Shown here in pieces: positions 44,322 through 53,795 of a DNA stretch of 64,000 nt; positions within the stretch are counted from its first letter, which is position 1; each line of letters opens with the position of its first letter. The notes beneath the pieces are model-generated. The model saw only the letters and a program-made list of their open reading frames with translations, ran no database searches and was not told the origin of the DNA. The stretch lies in NCBI GenBank assembly GCA_022839625.1, contig JALHJL010000010.1, positions 26,081 through 90,080 of the forward strand. The letters run 5' to 3'. Origin of the DNA: Phycisphaerales bacterium (GTDB lineage: Bacteria > Planctomycetota > Phycisphaerae > UBA1845 > Fen-1342). The position numbers and the translations under genes were made by a program.

Positions 44322-44846
44322 GTGTCCAGACGAACTGAACGAGTGGGGCACCTGATCCGGTCGATCGTCGCCCAGTCCATTCAGAGCCGGCTGGCGGACC
44401 CGCGCATTCCGGCGATCACCTCCATTACGCGCGTCGAGGTCGCCGACGACTTCTCCGTCGCCCGAATCCACGTCAGCGTGATGGCCCCGGAGGCACAACG
44501 CGCGCTGTGCCTGACGGCCCTGCGCAGCGCTGCCGGCCTGTTGCGGCGGGCGCTCGCCCCCGAGCTGCGTCTGCGGAAGATCCCCGCCTTGGTCTTTCAA
44601 CTGGACGACTCCCTGCGGCAGAGCGCCGCCACCGTGGATATGATTGACCAGGCCATGCGCGAGCTGGGCCAGGCGCCGGAATGGGAACGCGAGGAGCAGG
44701 ATACGGACGTGCCCGTGGACCCGGAGATGACCGCCGCGGAGGGAGCCTGTGCGGACCAGCCGCCGGGTGCGCCTGATCCGTCGCGCGCTTCGCCGTCGAT
44801 CGGCGGCGGACCCGAGGATGAGGGTGTGGGACAGGAGGGAGCCTGA
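44322..44846 (+). CDS. rbfA: 30S ribosome-binding factor A
   Basis: A 174-residue protein. Residues 1-115 match RbfA, a KH-type domain with VGHLIRSIVAQSIQSRLADP, TSITRVEVADDFSVARIHVS and LRKIPALVFQLDDSLRQSA. It helps process 16S rRNA 5' ends and mature the 30S subunit. The remaining 55 residues are an acidic, Pro/Gly-rich tail not needed for the fold. GTG 44322 with GAGAGGTCG upstream is the start. Only 3 bp separate its stop from the next gene. Confidence 0.93.
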   Translation: MSRRTERVGHLIRSIVAQSIQSRLADPRIPAITSITRVEVADDFSVARIHVSVMAPEAQRALCLTALRSAAGLLRRALAPELRLRKIPALVFQLDDSLRQSAATVDMIDQAMRELGQAPEWEREEQDTDVPVDPEMTAAEGACADQPPGAPDPSRASPSIGGGPEDEGVGQEGA

Positions 44847-44849
44847 GCG

Positions 44850-45884
44850 ATGCGGGGTGCGACGGAGTGCGCCAAACGGCTCAAGTCATTCGTCAGCGCG
44901 TTGCGGTCGCGCGTCGGCAAAGTCAGCCTGCCCTCTGCCAGCGACCCGATCACGCAGTTGATTCTGGGGGTGCTGTCCCGCGACGTGCCGGAAGCCCGCG
45001 CCGCCGAGGGGCTGGAGCGCCTGCGGGAGGTGGTGGTCGATTACAACGAGCTGCGTGTGATTCCGCCCATCGAGTTGGCGGAGTTGCTGGGCGACTACCC
45101 GGACGCGCGGCTGAAGTGCGAAGACATCTCGCGCGCCCTGAACACCGTGTTCGCCGAAGAGCACACCGTGTCGCTGGACCGGTTGGCGGGGTTGTCGCGC
45201 CGCGACGCGCAGGCGTTTCTGGATGGGCTCGAGGGGCTGGAGCCCTACACGCGGGCGCGCATTCGCCTGCTGGCGCTGCGCCAGCACGCCGTCCCGCTCG
45301 ACGAGGCCATGTGGGCGCTGGTACGCCGCGAAAAGCTCGTCGCCCCGCGCTGCCCGCTCCAGGAGGCCCAGCAGTTCCTCGAGCGCCAGGTGCCCGAGGA
45401 GGACGCGCTCGAGTTCTTCGCCCTGCTGAAGCGGCACGCCTGGGCGGAGATGGGCGCGGCCGTGCGAAAGCGGGAGGTCGAACGCATCCACAGCGTGCCG
45501 CCCGACCGCACGTCCCGGAACATGCTCCAGTTGGTCGAACGCTGGGCCGCGCCCGAGGCCGCGTTGAGCGCCGTGGATGGGGCGACCGGCGAGTTGGCGG
45601 AGGCCGAGGCCCCTTTGGAGGCCGCGGAACCCAGGGCCCGACCGAAGCCACCGCGCTCCCGAGTCCGCAGTGCGGCGCGCCCAGGGACACGGCGTGCCAA
45701 GCCCGGCGCTGCACGCAAGCCGGCGGTCCGGGACAAGCGTCGCAGGTCGGAGCCCACGGCGCGTGCGCGCGGCGGGTCGCGGGCGCGTGGTGCCGGCGCC
45801 TCCAAGGGGCGTCGCGGTGCCGCGTCTCGCGTGCGGCCCCGCCGCCAGGCGCGGAAGTCCGCCGCGCGGGCGCGGTCGGCTTGA
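44850..45884 (+). CDS. HhH-GPD / endonuclease III-like domain with histone-like basic tail
   Basis: A 344-residue protein. Residues 25-180 resemble the all-helical endonuclease III fold: DPITQLILGVLSRDVPEARA at the start and LDGLEGLEPYTRARIRLLAL in place of the helix-hairpin-helix, so the catalytic Lys of Nth (LPGVGRKTA) is absent. An Asp is retained in VPLDEAMWALVRR. Residues 250-344 are Arg/Ala/Pro/Lys-rich like histone H1 or HU tails. It probably binds DNA or RNA but may not be a glycosylase. It is linked to rbfA by a 3-bp gap. Function unknown. Confidence 0.65.
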   Translation: MRGATECAKRLKSFVSALRSRVGKVSLPSASDPITQLILGVLSRDVPEARAAEGLERLREVVVDYNELRVIPPIELAELLGDYPDARLKCEDISRALNTVFAEEHTVSLDRLAGLSRRDAQAFLDGLEGLEPYTRARIRLLALRQHAVPLDEAMWALVRREKLVAPRCPLQEAQQFLERQVPEEDALEFFALLKRHAWAEMGAAVRKREVERIHSVPPDRTSRNMLQLVERWAAPEAALSAVDGATGELAEAEAPLEAAEPRARPKPPRSRVRSAARPGTRRAKPGAARKPAVRDKRRRSEPTARARGGSRARGAGASKGRRGAASRVRPRRQARKSAARARSA

Positions 45885-46067
45885 CGATCCGCCGCAAGTC
45901 CGCGCCGGCATGTCTGCCGGCAGGCGCGGGCAGGGGCGCGGGTCGCTCAGCGCACCGGGGTAGTCGCGGAACTCAGGATTGGTAAGATGTCGCTGGCAGC
46001 GCTCGAATGGCGCGCGAATGTCGCGCGGGCTTGAGTGTGTGCTGCTCTGACGACCCAGCCTGGTCGG

Positions 46068-49000
46068 ATGGATTGGCAGGGTACGGTGTCGACAAATACC
46101 ATCGCGGCCTGGGGGCTTCGCCTCGCGCTTCTGATGCTGTTTCCAGGGTGGTGGAGCGCCGGCAGCTCCCGCTCGTTCGCGTCGGCCCAGGAGCTGGACG
46201 AGCAGCGGGCGAGCCGGCCGCTGCTCCAGATCGAAGGGGCGCCGCTGCCCGGCCCGCACGCGGATCGCCCGCTCGAAGAACAGCCGGACGTGCAGACGCA
46301 CTGCGCCGCCGCGCGCGAGCTGATCGAGCAGCAGAAGTTCCCCGAGGCGGTCGTGGAGCTGAACGCCGCGCTCAATCGGGACGGCGGTTGCTGTTACGAG
46401 GTGCTGTACCTGCTGGCCCAGGCCAAGCGCGGGGTCGGACGCTGGGGCGAAGCACGGCTGGCGGCCGAGTTGGCTTCCGTCTATCGACCCGGCGCCGCCG
46501 ACGTCCACCTGTTTCTCGGCCGTCTGCACCGTGACCAACGCCGTCCGGAGTTCGCGATCGCGCACTTCCGGACTGCCGCCCTGGCGGCCGAAGTCGAACC
46601 GGACAACCCCCATGTCGCCGTGGCCTGGTACGAGCTGGGCGAGTGTCTGGCGGAGGCGGGCTACCTGACCGCGGCCGTCGAGTCCTTTGAACGCTTCGAT
46701 CACGTTGTGTGGGAGGAGCGGCCTGCGCAGCAGAGCGCGGAGGCGGTCGCCTCGATCCTGAGACAGCGGCCCTATGGGGCCCTGGACCGCCGGCTCGAGC
46801 TCCTGCGGCGACTGGGGCAGGCGGACGAGCTGGCGCGGACCGCCGAACGGGCGTACCGGACGCGCCCGGAAGAGCCATACCTGGAGCGGCTTTACGTCCG
46901 CACGCTGCTCGAAGCGGGACAAGCGGAACCGGCGTTTGACTTCTGCCGGGAGCGGCTGGCGGCGAGTCCGGCGGGCGACCCGCGATCCGACGTTCGACTG
47001 ACGCTCGCGATCGAGACCGGCAGCGCTGCGGGGCGGCTGTCCGAGTGGGTCGCCCAACTGGCCGCTGACGTGACCCGGGACGACGGTGCGGAGTTGGCCC
47101 GGCGCGTCGCGGAGCGGCTGGATGCGGCCGGAGATCACGCGCTGTCGCTGGCGTTGTGGCGTCCGTTGGCAGAGGCGCACCCGAATGACGCCGGCACGGC
47201 CTGGGCCCTTGCCGGTGCCTGCCGCGAGTCGGGCGACCTGGCCGGCGCCGTGCGCTCGTTGATCGCGTTCGTACGCGCGAACCCGGACGGGGTCGAAATT
47301 CCCCCGGAACCGTTGGCCGCCTGGACACGCAGCTTCGCGGCCACCGAGGAACTCCTGCGGCTGGTGCACGAGCTGTCCGCCGGCGCTGACAGCGACGCGG
47401 CGACGTCCGCGGTGCTGGGTTCGGCGGCGGCGGCGGCCGGCCAGGCTGAGCTCGCGGAGCAGCTTTTTCGCGCGGCGCTCGAGCAGCGGCCGGACTTCGT
47501 GCTGGTACATCTGGCTTGGGCGCGGATGGCGTTGGCCGACTACCAGTGGGACGCGGCCTTGGCGCACGCCGAGCGGGCGCTGACGATTGCGCCCGACTCG
47601 CCGGCGGCTCAGCATCTGCGCGGCCAGGCCTTCGCGGGGCTGGACCGGCAAGCCGACGCGGAGCAGGCATTCAAGGCGGCCGCGGCGGCCCGCCCCGAGC
47701 AGGTCGCCTATGTGCTGGAGCTGGCGCGCCACTACCGGCGTACAGGGAACCTGCTCGCGGCGCAACGCTATTTCCAGCAAGCCTGGTCGGCCGATCGCAG
47801 CCTCGGCGAAGCGGTCGAGGAGTTGATCGACTGCTACCTGGAGGGCGGCAAGGTCGAGATTGCGCGGGCCTGCCTCAAAGAGGCGGAGGCTTCCGACGTG
47901 CCGGACGACGTCCTACGACGGGCTCGCACGGCCCTGCGCTTCGCGGCCGCGCCGATGCAGGCGGAGCACCTCGCCGAGCTGACGCAGCAATTCGCCCAGT
48001 ACCCGGACGACATTCGCACCGGTCTCAAGCTGGCCGCCGGCTTGTATCTGCATCAACGCGTGGACGAAGCCCTCCCGGTCCTGGAGCAGGTCCAGGCCCG
48101 TGCGCCGGACGACGAGCGGCTGACGTTCCTCCTGGCCCGCGTGCAACTGCGGCGGATGAAGAACGAGGCGGCGATCGGCGTGCTGGAGCAGGCGGCCCGG
48201 CGTTTTCCGAATCGGCAAGGTGTGCTGCGCCTGCTGGCAGATGCCTACCTGGCGGATTTCCGGGTTGAGGAGGCACGGCAAGTGTTGCAACGCCTCCTGG
48301 CGCTGGAGGTCGCCGCCGAGCAGCGCCAGCAGTTGCGTGAATACCTGTTGAACACGTACCTGTGGTTCTCCGAGTTTGACGCCGCCCTCGACGCGGTCGC
48401 GCAGTGGCAGGCGAGCGAGCCGGCCGAAACAAGCTGGGGCCGCGTACGGCTCCAGGTGTTGCTCACCGCCGAGCGGGCGGATGAGGCCGTGGCGTACGCG
48501 ACCGAGCGCTTGGAGGCCGCGACGGCCCGGTTGGAAGAATCGCAAGCGCGGGGCAAGAGCCTGAGCGCGCGGCTGCGCGAGGACCCGAAGGACGCCGATG
48601 CGCGGGCCCAGCTCCAGAACCTGGAGCGCGAGTTGGAAACGCGCGCCGCGGAGCTTTACGAGCGCCGCGTCGAGTTCGTCCGGGTCTGTCTCGGCACCCA
48701 GCGCCTGGCGATGGCCGAGGAACAGGTGCGCGCCTGGCTGGCGGAGGACCCCGAGCCGGCGGAGTGGCTGGAATGGCTGATCGAGGTCTTGCTGGCTGCC
48801 GAGCGCGGCGACGCGGCGCTGGAGGCGGTCGGCGAGCTGATGCCCAAGACGCCGGCGGACGTCATTGAGGCATTCACCTGGCGTGCCCGGGCGCGGGCGT
48901 TGACCGGGGACTTGCAGCAGGGCCTCGACGAGTTGAACTCGCTGCTGGAAGAGGGGTTCGTGCAGAGCGATCCGCGGCTGCGGGCCCAGGTGCGCGGGGA

Positions 49001-49646
49001 GATCCTGACGCTGCTCGTTGAGGCGTCGGAACATGATCGTGCCCTGGCCTTGTGCGACCGGTGGCTCGCCGGCATCCCCGCCCAGGAGCGTGAAGCACGG
49101 CTGGGGGTCCTTACGTTGAAGCGCCGCGTGCTGTCCACGGCGGACCGCCTGGAAGAGCAGCTCGAGGTGTTGGAGGAGTTGCTCGCGGCGCAGCCCAATG
49201 ACCCTGGCCTGAACAACGACCTCGGGTACACCTGGATCGACCGGGGCCAACACCTGGAGCGCGGCCTGGCGATGATCAAGCTGGCCGTGGCGGCTGACCC
49301 GTTGAATGCCGCATTTCTGGACAGCCTGGGGTGGGCGTACTACAAGAGCGGCGATTTCCCCGGCGCGCGCTTGCACTTGAGCCGCGCGGTACGCCTGCGA
49401 AGCGGGCAGGATCCGGTGTTGTACGATCATCTGGGCGACGCGGAGTATCGCGCCGGCGATCCCGACGCGGCCCGCGCCGCATGGGAGCAGGCGTTGACGC
49501 TGCTCACGACCGGTGCGCCGTCCGACGCTACGCCGCGGGATACGCACCTGATCGCCGCGCTGCGCGGCAAGCTGTCCGCCCTGGCGGAGTCGGCCCGGCC
49601 CGCCGTGGCGCCTACCGCGGACGAACAGGAGGCCCCCCAACCGTGA
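46068..49646 (+). CDS. Giant exported TPR protein
   Basis: A 1192-residue protein with a signal-type N-terminus (about residues 8-38, LRLALLMLFPGWWSAGSSRS). It then has helical repeats along its length: TPR motifs such as EVLYLLAQAKRGVGRWGEAR, LAWARMALADYQWDAALAHA and LNNDLGYTWIDRGQHLERGL. A coiled stretch lies near residues 820-865. It could be a scaffold for envelope or polysaccharide complexes; BamD-like, PgaA-like or Wzy-linked TPR roles are all conceivable. GTG 46035 is an alternative start. Its stop overlaps the start of kdsD by 4 bp, so the two are translationally coupled. Confidence 0.8.
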   Translation: MDWQGTVSTNTIAAWGLRLALLMLFPGWWSAGSSRSFASAQELDEQRASRPLLQIEGAPLPGPHADRPLEEQPDVQTHCAAARELIEQQKFPEAVVELNAALNRDGGCCYEVLYLLAQAKRGVGRWGEARLAAELASVYRPGAADVHLFLGRLHRDQRRPEFAIAHFRTAALAAEVEPDNPHVAVAWYELGECLAEAGYLTAAVESFERFDHVVWEERPAQQSAEAVASILRQRPYGALDRRLELLRRLGQADELARTAERAYRTRPEEPYLERLYVRTLLEAGQAEPAFDFCRERLAASPAGDPRSDVRLTLAIETGSAAGRLSEWVAQLAADVTRDDGAELARRVAERLDAAGDHALSLALWRPLAEAHPNDAGTAWALAGACRESGDLAGAVRSLIAFVRANPDGVEIPPEPLAAWTRSFAATEELLRLVHELSAGADSDAATSAVLGSAAAAAGQAELAEQLFRAALEQRPDFVLVHLAWARMALADYQWDAALAHAERALTIAPDSPAAQHLRGQAFAGLDRQADAEQAFKAAAAARPEQVAYVLELARHYRRTGNLLAAQRYFQQAWSADRSLGEAVEELIDCYLEGGKVEIARACLKEAEASDVPDDVLRRARTALRFAAAPMQAEHLAELTQQFAQYPDDIRTGLKLAAGLYLHQRVDEALPVLEQVQARAPDDERLTFLLARVQLRRMKNEAAIGVLEQAARRFPNRQGVLRLLADAYLADFRVEEARQVLQRLLALEVAAEQRQQLREYLLNTYLWFSEFDAALDAVAQWQASEPAETSWGRVRLQVLLTAERADEAVAYATERLEAATARLEESQARGKSLSARLREDPKDADARAQLQNLERELETRAAELYERRVEFVRVCLGTQRLAMAEEQVRAWLAEDPEPAEWLEWLIEVLLAAERGDAALEAVGELMPKTPADVIEAFTWRARARALTGDLQQGLDELNSLLEEGFVQSDPRLRAQVRGEILTLLVEASEHDRALALCDRWLAGIPAQEREARLGVLTLKRRVLSTADRLEEQLEVLEELLAAQPNDPGLNNDLGYTWIDRGQHLERGLAMIKLAVAADPLNAAFLDSLGWAYYKSGDFPGARLHLSRAVRLRSGQDPVLYDHLGDAEYRAGDPDAARAAWEQALTLLTTGAPSDATPRDTHLIAALRGKLSALAESARPAVAPTADEQEAPQP

Positions 49647-50638
49647 GCAGCGCCCTGGAGATTGCGCGTCGCGTCGTCGCGGACGAAGCCGAAGCGTTAC
49701 GGAAGATGGAAGCCAGCTTCGGCGAGGATTTCGAAGCGATTCTCGACACCCTGGCGGGCGCCAAGCCGCCGATCGTGGTGAGCGGCCTGGGCAAGAGCGG
49801 CAACATCGCCCAGAAGATCGCGGCCTCGCTGACCAGCACGGGCACACCCGCCGTCTTCCTTCACCCGGTGGAAGCTCTGCACGGCGATCTCGGGATCGTT
49901 ACGGAGCACCATTGCCTGGTTGCACTGTCGCGCAGCGGCAACACCGACGAGGTCCTGCGTTTCGTGGTCCATTTTCGCCGCCTGGGCGGCCCCGTGGTGG
50001 GAGTCACCCAGGGACGCACGTCGCGGCTGGCCGAGCTCTGCCGACATCTCATCGTCCTGCCCGACCTGCCCGAGGCCGGACCGCTCAACCTGGCGCCGAC
50101 CACCAGTTGCGTGATGATGCTGGCGGCCGGCGACGCCCTCGCGATGGCGCTCCTGCACCGCCGCGGATTCCGGGCCGAGGACTTCGCCCAGTACCATCCG
50201 GAAGGCACCCTCGGCCGGCGGCTGCTGCTGCGGGCGTCTGATCTGATGCACTCCGGCAGCGCCCTGCCGGTTGCCGCGGCGCAGGAGTCATTTCAGAACC
50301 TCATCGTGGAAATGACGCGAAAGCAGCTCGGCTTAGCGCTGATCGTGGATTCGGACGGCCGGCTCCTGGGAACGTTCACGGACGGCGACCTGCGCCGTGT
50401 CCTCGAGCGCGTCGACGACCCGCGCAAGCTGGATGCCCGGACGGCATTTGAACGAAGCCGCCGGCCGGCAGCGGCGCCGCCGGTCCCGACATCCTCGGTC
50501 CACGGCACGCACCTGGCCGTCGATTGCCTGCGTATCATGCGGTCAGCGAAGATTACGAGCCTGGTTGTCACCGATGAAGCAGGCAAGCCGGTCGGGCTGC
50601 TGCGCCTGATGGACCTGCTCGACGCCGGACTCGGCTGA
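49643..50638 (+). CDS. kdsD: Arabinose-5-phosphate isomerase (KdsD/KpsF)
   Basis: A 331-residue enzyme. The SIS domain (residues 30-190) contains VVSGLGKSGNIAQKIAASLT and SLSRSGNTDEV-like VALSRSGNTDEVL, plus LHGDLGIVTEHH. Two CBS domains follow (about 210-330). It interconverts ribulose-5-P and arabinose-5-P, the first step to Kdo for LPS or capsule. The start is GTG 49643, overlapping the TPR stop (GTGA), with GGAGG upstream. The coupling to a TPR protein suggests a role in the cell surface. Confidence 0.95.
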   Translation: MSSALEIARRVVADEAEALRKMEASFGEDFEAILDTLAGAKPPIVVSGLGKSGNIAQKIAASLTSTGTPAVFLHPVEALHGDLGIVTEHHCLVALSRSGNTDEVLRFVVHFRRLGGPVVGVTQGRTSRLAELCRHLIVLPDLPEAGPLNLAPTTSCVMMLAAGDALAMALLHRRGFRAEDFAQYHPEGTLGRRLLLRASDLMHSGSALPVAAAQESFQNLIVEMTRKQLGLALIVDSDGRLLGTFTDGDLRRVLERVDDPRKLDARTAFERSRRPAAAPPVPTSSVHGTHLAVDCLRIMRSAKITSLVVTDEAGKPVGLLRLMDLLDAGLG

Positions 50639-50864
50639 CCGGGTTTCCGCTCGCGTTCCTGCCGTTTCTCGGGGAGTTATCGGCTGTCGTCACTCCTGGC
50701 GCCCGTCCGCGGCCTAGTTTCGGGTGCTTTGCTTGCGCTGGGGCACCGTTTGCCGATATATCACCAGCGGGGCCGCGGGCGCGCGACCTCACGCAGCCGC
50801 TGCCATCGCTGTCGAGCGCCCCCTGGTGGGTGCTCGGACTTGGCTGTATCGCCGGTGGACCTGT

Positions 50865-52442
50865 ATGGCCGCGCCTGCACACACTTCGAAGAGCCCGCTC
50901 AAGGTCGTGGTGTCCGAGGACCGGCAGCAGGCCTGGGTGGAGTTGGCCGGCCTGGACGCGTCCAGCCGTGCTGCGCTCACGGCCGAGGACGTGCTGGCCG
51001 CTGCCAAGCGGGCGCGCATCGCGATTACCGAGACCGTGAGCGAGCGTGCCGCGGCGCTGGTGGATGCCGTCACGCGCGCCACACAGGACGGAGCCGGGAC
51101 CGGAGCGTCCGAAGTCCTGGAGCGCTTCCTGATCGCCGAAGGCCAGGCCCCGATCGAGGCGGAGGACGGGCGGATCGAGTGGTCTCCCGAACTGGCCGTG
51201 GCGAAGAAGCAGCCGGCGGAGGACGACGAGCAGGTCAACTATTTCGCGACACGGGAGATTGTGACCGTTCCCGCCGGGGCGCAGATCGGGCGCATCGTCG
51301 CGCCGCGGGACGGAACGGATGGGATCGACGTACACGGGAACCGGCGCCCGCCCCGCCGCGGCACGGGTACACGGCTCCGGCCGGGAATAGGCGTCGCGCT
51401 CGCGGCACCGGACTCGGACGTGCTGGTGGCCACGACGGCGGGGCGCGTGACGATCGAGGGCGAGCAGGTACGAATCGTCGAAGTATTGGACCTGCGGGGC
51501 GACGTGGACTTCGAGAGCGGGAGCATCGACGCGTGCGTCGACGTGCACGTCGGCGGCACCGTCCGCGCGCGGTTCAGTGTGCGAACCACCGGGACGCTCT
51601 CCGTGGGCCGGGTCATCGAGGCCGCAGAGGTTGACGTAGGCGGCGACCTTGTGGTCCGCGGCGGCATCTTCGGCCAGGAGCGGACGGGGCGCGTGCGGGC
51701 CGGCGGCCGGGTGACGGCCAAGCTGCTCAACGAGGTCGACCTGGCGACGCGGGGCGACCTGGAGTTCCTGCGAGAGGTTCTCAACAGCCGGGTCAGCGTT
51801 CAAGGCCGGTTGTCCGGGCCGCGCGGGACGATCATCGGCGGCGAGGTGTACGCGCGGGAGGGCATCGAGGTGCAGGTCATCGGCAGCGAGGGCTGCGTCA
51901 CGACCTGCGTGGCTGTCGGTACGCACGTGAACACGCTTCGTCGCGTGCGGCGGATCGAGCGTCAGATCAAGGAGCTGGTGAAGTCCGCCGAGCAAATCCG
52001 GAGCATCGTCAGCCCGCTGCTGGCGAACGCGAAGCGTCTGCTGCCGGCGCAGCGCGAACGGGCCACCGAGCTGCTGTGCAAGGCCGACGAGATCGAGCTC
52101 CAGATTGAGGACCTGCGCCAGCAGGCCCAGCAGACACAACAGCAGGGCGCGCCGCTGGGGACGCCGTGCATTCTGGTCACCGAGGCGGTCTACCCGGGCG
52201 TTCGGATCACGTTCAACGCGCGGGAGACGCGTGTCCAGGGGCTGATGCACGGGCCGGTCAAGGTCGAGCTGCGCCGCGTGAACAACGTGACCGAATTGGC
52301 CGCGGTCAACCAGCGCACCGGCTCGGTGACCGTCCTGCCGAGCAGCGAAGTGGATTTGGACGTTCCGCCGACGGACGAGGCGGCACCCAACGCGAAGAAG
52401 GAGCAGACCGATGAGCGAGTCGTCGGCCACCACCCAACCTGA
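50865..52442 (+). CDS. DUF342/FapA-family protein
   Basis: A 525-residue protein with a FapA (DUF342) layout. The N-terminal domain is followed by the typical NYFATREIVTVPAGAQIGRI and GTDGIDVHGN. A beta-helix core runs to about residue 350, with repeats like GDVDFESGSIDACVDVHVGG and GGIFGQERTGRVRAGGRVTA. A coiled coil follows (363-420), and then a C-terminal strand region. FapA proteins bind or organise cell polarity and motility components in some bacteria; the biochemical role is unclear. ATG 50865 follows GGTGGA. The gene overlaps cheX by 32 bp. Confidence 0.83.
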   Translation: MAAPAHTSKSPLKVVVSEDRQQAWVELAGLDASSRAALTAEDVLAAAKRARIAITETVSERAAALVDAVTRATQDGAGTGASEVLERFLIAEGQAPIEAEDGRIEWSPELAVAKKQPAEDDEQVNYFATREIVTVPAGAQIGRIVAPRDGTDGIDVHGNRRPPRRGTGTRLRPGIGVALAAPDSDVLVATTAGRVTIEGEQVRIVEVLDLRGDVDFESGSIDACVDVHVGGTVRARFSVRTTGTLSVGRVIEAAEVDVGGDLVVRGGIFGQERTGRVRAGGRVTAKLLNEVDLATRGDLEFLREVLNSRVSVQGRLSGPRGTIIGGEVYAREGIEVQVIGSEGCVTTCVAVGTHVNTLRRVRRIERQIKELVKSAEQIRSIVSPLLANAKRLLPAQRERATELLCKADEIELQIEDLRQQAQQTQQQGAPLGTPCILVTEAVYPGVRITFNARETRVQGLMHGPVKVELRRVNNVTELAAVNQRTGSVTVLPSSEVDLDVPPTDEAAPNAKKEQTDERVVGHHPT

Positions 52443-52875
52443 CCTGACCCATGTTGTCTTGGACGTGCTGGGCGACCTGGCGTTCATGCTGACGGACGAC
52501 CAGCCGACCGATTGGCCCGCGGGCACCGCGTGGTTGCAGGGGGAAGTGAAGTACCGTGGCGCCTGCACGGGCACGCTGCGTTGCTGGTGCACGCGGGACT
52601 TCGCGGTCCGCCTGGCAGCAAACCTGCTGGGCATCGAAGCGCACGACGGCGAAGCCCAGGCGGAAGCCGGCGATGCCGTCCGCGAGTTCCTCAACGTGCT
52701 CTGCGGGCAGCTCATCACCGTCTGGCACGGACGGCAAGACGTGTTCGATCTCTCGATCCCCGTGGTCTGTGAGTGCAGCGCGCCGCCTGCCGATTGCGAC
52801 CACACGCCGCGGCACGTCTGCCGCCTGTCCGTCGAGGGCGAGCCGCTCCTCTGCACGTATTGTCCCGGACCTTAG
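52411..52875 (+). CDS. CheX-like chemotaxis phosphatase family protein
   Basis: A 154-residue protein with the CheC/CheX-type fold. DAVREFLNVLCGQLITVWHG contains the ExxN motif typical of CheX phosphatases, and the last 40 residues are Cys-rich (VVCECSAPPADCDH). CheX dephosphorylates CheY-type receivers. No CheY is adjacent, so the target may be the CheB receiver or a distant one. It overlaps the FapA-like gene by 32 bp and precedes cheR by 35 bp. Confidence 0.7.
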   Translation: MSESSATTQPDLTHVVLDVLGDLAFMLTDDQPTDWPAGTAWLQGEVKYRGACTGTLRCWCTRDFAVRLAANLLGIEAHDGEAQAEAGDAVREFLNVLCGQLITVWHGRQDVFDLSIPVVCECSAPPADCDHTPRHVCRLSVEGEPLLCTYCPGP

Positions 52876-52910
52876 CCGCTCTCCCCGCATCGCCGCCGGA
52901 GGTTTCTGCT

Positions 52911-53756
52911 GTGCTGACCGCCGCCGACAGCGAATTGACGCAAGGTGAGTACGAGCTCTTTCGCCGGCTCATCTACGAGCAGGCCGGTATCAACCTGGGT
53001 GACCAGAAGCATCAGCTTCTCCGGGCCCGGCTGGGCAAGCGGCTGCGCGCCGGGGACTTCTCCTCGTACCGCGCCTATTACGAGCACGTGAAGGCGGACC
53101 CGACCGGGGCCGAGCTCAGTGCGCTCATCGACGCCGTCTCGACCAACACGACCCACCTGTTTCGCGAGCCGCAGCACCTCCAGTTCCTGGCCCGCACGCT
53201 GCGCGCGCAGCTTGAAGACCGCAAGTGGCGCGCGGGGAACCGGGACCTGCGCATCTGGAGCGCGGGGTGCTCGACGGGCGACGAGCCGTACTCCGTCGCG
53301 ATGACCGTGGACGACGTGGCCGGTACGCAGATGGAATGGAAGATCCTGGCGACCGACGTCTCCACCCGCGTACTAGCCCAGGCGCGGCGCGGATTGTACG
53401 AAACCCACCGTCTGGGGACCGTTCCGGCCCAGTTTCGGACGCGCTATTTCCGCCGTGCCGCCGGACGCGACCCGGCCCAAGTCGAGGTCAGCCCGGAGCT
53501 GCGCGCGCGAATCACCTACGCGCATCTCAACCTGATGCGCGAGTCGTATCCGTTCCGGCATGGATTCAACTACATCTTCTGCCGCAACGTGATGATCTAC
53601 TTCGATCGCCCGACCCAGCAGCGCGTCGTGGCCAAAATGACCGCCCACCTGCGGCCCGGCGGCTACCTGCTGATCGGACATTCCGAGAGCTTGAACGCGA
53701 TCGAACATTCGCTGCACTACGTGCAGCCGACCGTCTACCAGCGTGCGACTTTATAG
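52911..53756 (+). CDS. cheR: CheR-type protein-glutamate methyltransferase
   Basis: A 281-residue enzyme with the N-terminal helical domain and a SAM-binding domain. Landmarks are STNTTHLFREPQHLQFL, the SAM loop IWSAGCSTGDEPYSVAM, and FNYIFCRNVMIYFDRPTQQR, as in CheR. The substrate is normally a chemoreceptor; none is in the window. GTG 52911 with GGAGG upstream is the start. It is followed 39 bp later by CheB, giving a methylation pair. Confidence 0.93.
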   Translation: MLTAADSELTQGEYELFRRLIYEQAGINLGDQKHQLLRARLGKRLRAGDFSSYRAYYEHVKADPTGAELSALIDAVSTNTTHLFREPQHLQFLARTLRAQLEDRKWRAGNRDLRIWSAGCSTGDEPYSVAMTVDDVAGTQMEWKILATDVSTRVLAQARRGLYETHRLGTVPAQFRTRYFRRAAGRDPAQVEVSPELRARITYAHLNLMRESYPFRHGFNYIFCRNVMIYFDRPTQQRVVAKMTAHLRPGGYLLIGHSESLNAIEHSLHYVQPTVYQRATL

Positions 53757-53795
53757 GCCGTGCCCCGACCGTGCCAGTGACAGAGGTATGAGCCG

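Noticed and set aside
44886..47780. 964-codon minus-strand frame
   Set aside because: It lies opposite the HhH-type gene and the TPR gene, both with clear domains and ribosome sites; its composition is typical of a shadow frame.
50568..52856. 762-codon minus-strand frame
   Set aside because: It is antisense to the FapA-like and CheX genes and lacks any domain or start signal.
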